Assembly: GCF_002879885.1 (NCBI RefSeq)
Contig: NZ_PNYA01000019.1
Coordinates: 62,001 to 126,000, forward strand
Length of the DNA: 64,000 bases
From: Trinickia dabaoshanensis
Lineage (GTDB): Bacteria; Pseudomonadota; Gammaproteobacteria; Burkholderiales; Burkholderiaceae
Direction of reading: 5' to 3'
Below are positions 63,968 through 64,000 of the stretch, in pieces (positions within the stretch are counted from its first letter, which is position 1; each line of letters opens with the position of its first letter). Below the pieces are notes generated by a model that saw nothing but the letters and a program-made list of their open reading frames with translations, was not told where the DNA came from and searched no databases. Both the position numbers and the translations under genes were made by a program.

Positions 63968-64000
63968 GGCGAATTAGCTCAGTCGGTTAGAGCGACGGAA
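63968..64000 (+). tRNA. tRNA gene, 5' part only (probably tRNA-Met, elongator)
   Basis: GGCGAAT starts the acceptor stem, followed by TA at positions 8-9, the D stem GCTC...GAGC and the D loop AGTCGGTTA. The gene runs off the window before the anticodon. The D-arm sequence resembles the elongator tRNA-Met of betaproteobacteria, but the anticodon must be read to confirm it. Confidence 0.8.

Noticed and set aside
1-64000. CRISPR arrays, insertion sequences, prophage or integrase genes
   Set aside because: No regularly spaced direct repeats with spacers and no transposase, integrase or phage structural proteins were found.

Overview
The window is a stretch of GC-rich chromosome (GC-ending codons dominate) from a betaproteobacterium of the Burkholderia/Paraburkholderia/Trinickia group. 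The evidence is the gene content and order: pgk-pyk-fba-purC-purE-purK-sua5 on one strand, ilvE-zinc finger-waaF, recA-recX-DUF2889-sucCD, and an AcrR-type RND pump like those called Amr or Bpe in Burkholderia. Nearly all of it is chromosomal core. I see no insertion sequence, prophage, CRISPR array or integrase.

Layout. 1-3500: the tail of a probable PIN-domain gene, a DUF1275 membrane protein, S-formylglutathione hydrolase and a nucleobase transporter. 3530-14544: a complete Tad (Flp pilus) locus on the + strand, with the pilin first, then peptidase, RcpC, secretin, CpaD, TadZ, TadA, TadB, TadC, TadD, TadE and TadG. Most later genes overlap by 1-8 bases. 14675-22390: an orphan ThiE-like protein, then an OMF-RND-adaptor efflux operon diverging from its TetR regulator over a clear operator. 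22387-24192: a divergent isochorismatase-like hydrolase and GlxA-type regulator. 24224-29733: a - strand run of CoxG-like, DUF427, small secreted protein, DegP-like protease, QseC-like kinase and QseB/PmrA-like regulator. A PmrA-box-like direct repeat lies just upstream of the protease. 29887-33944: PBP4-type DacB, a sterol-desaturase family protein and a GDSL lipoprotein. 34103-42336: tRNA t6A synthesis (Sua5), purine synthesis (purK, purE, purC) and glycolysis (fba, pyk, pgk), all on the - strand. 42596-51140: ilvE, a zf-CHCC protein, waaF, an NTF2-like protein, a YheT-type hydrolase, DUF2946, then a GntR-MFS-amidohydrolase trio and moaC. 51202-53642: a type IV pilin and a PglL-type O-oligosaccharyltransferase. 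53786-59267: TerC, sucD, sucC, DUF2889, recX and recA with an SOS box. 59574-63870: a TctD/TctE-like two-component system and an MHS-family symporter. The window ends inside a tRNA gene with a strong promoter.

Most genes are ordinary. The observations I think matter most are regulatory or structural: the PmrA-box-like repeat tying the two-component system to the DegP-like protease; the operator exactly filling the promoter spacer of the efflux operon; repeated ACGATT motifs upstream of flp and a 12-bp hairpin just after it; a long in-frame Ala/Pro-rich extension ahead of pyruvate kinase; a ThiE-like protein lacking the usual metal-binding and phosphate-end residues; and a soluble insertion of about 110 residues in an MHS transporter. 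I did not find a clearly new multi-gene system.
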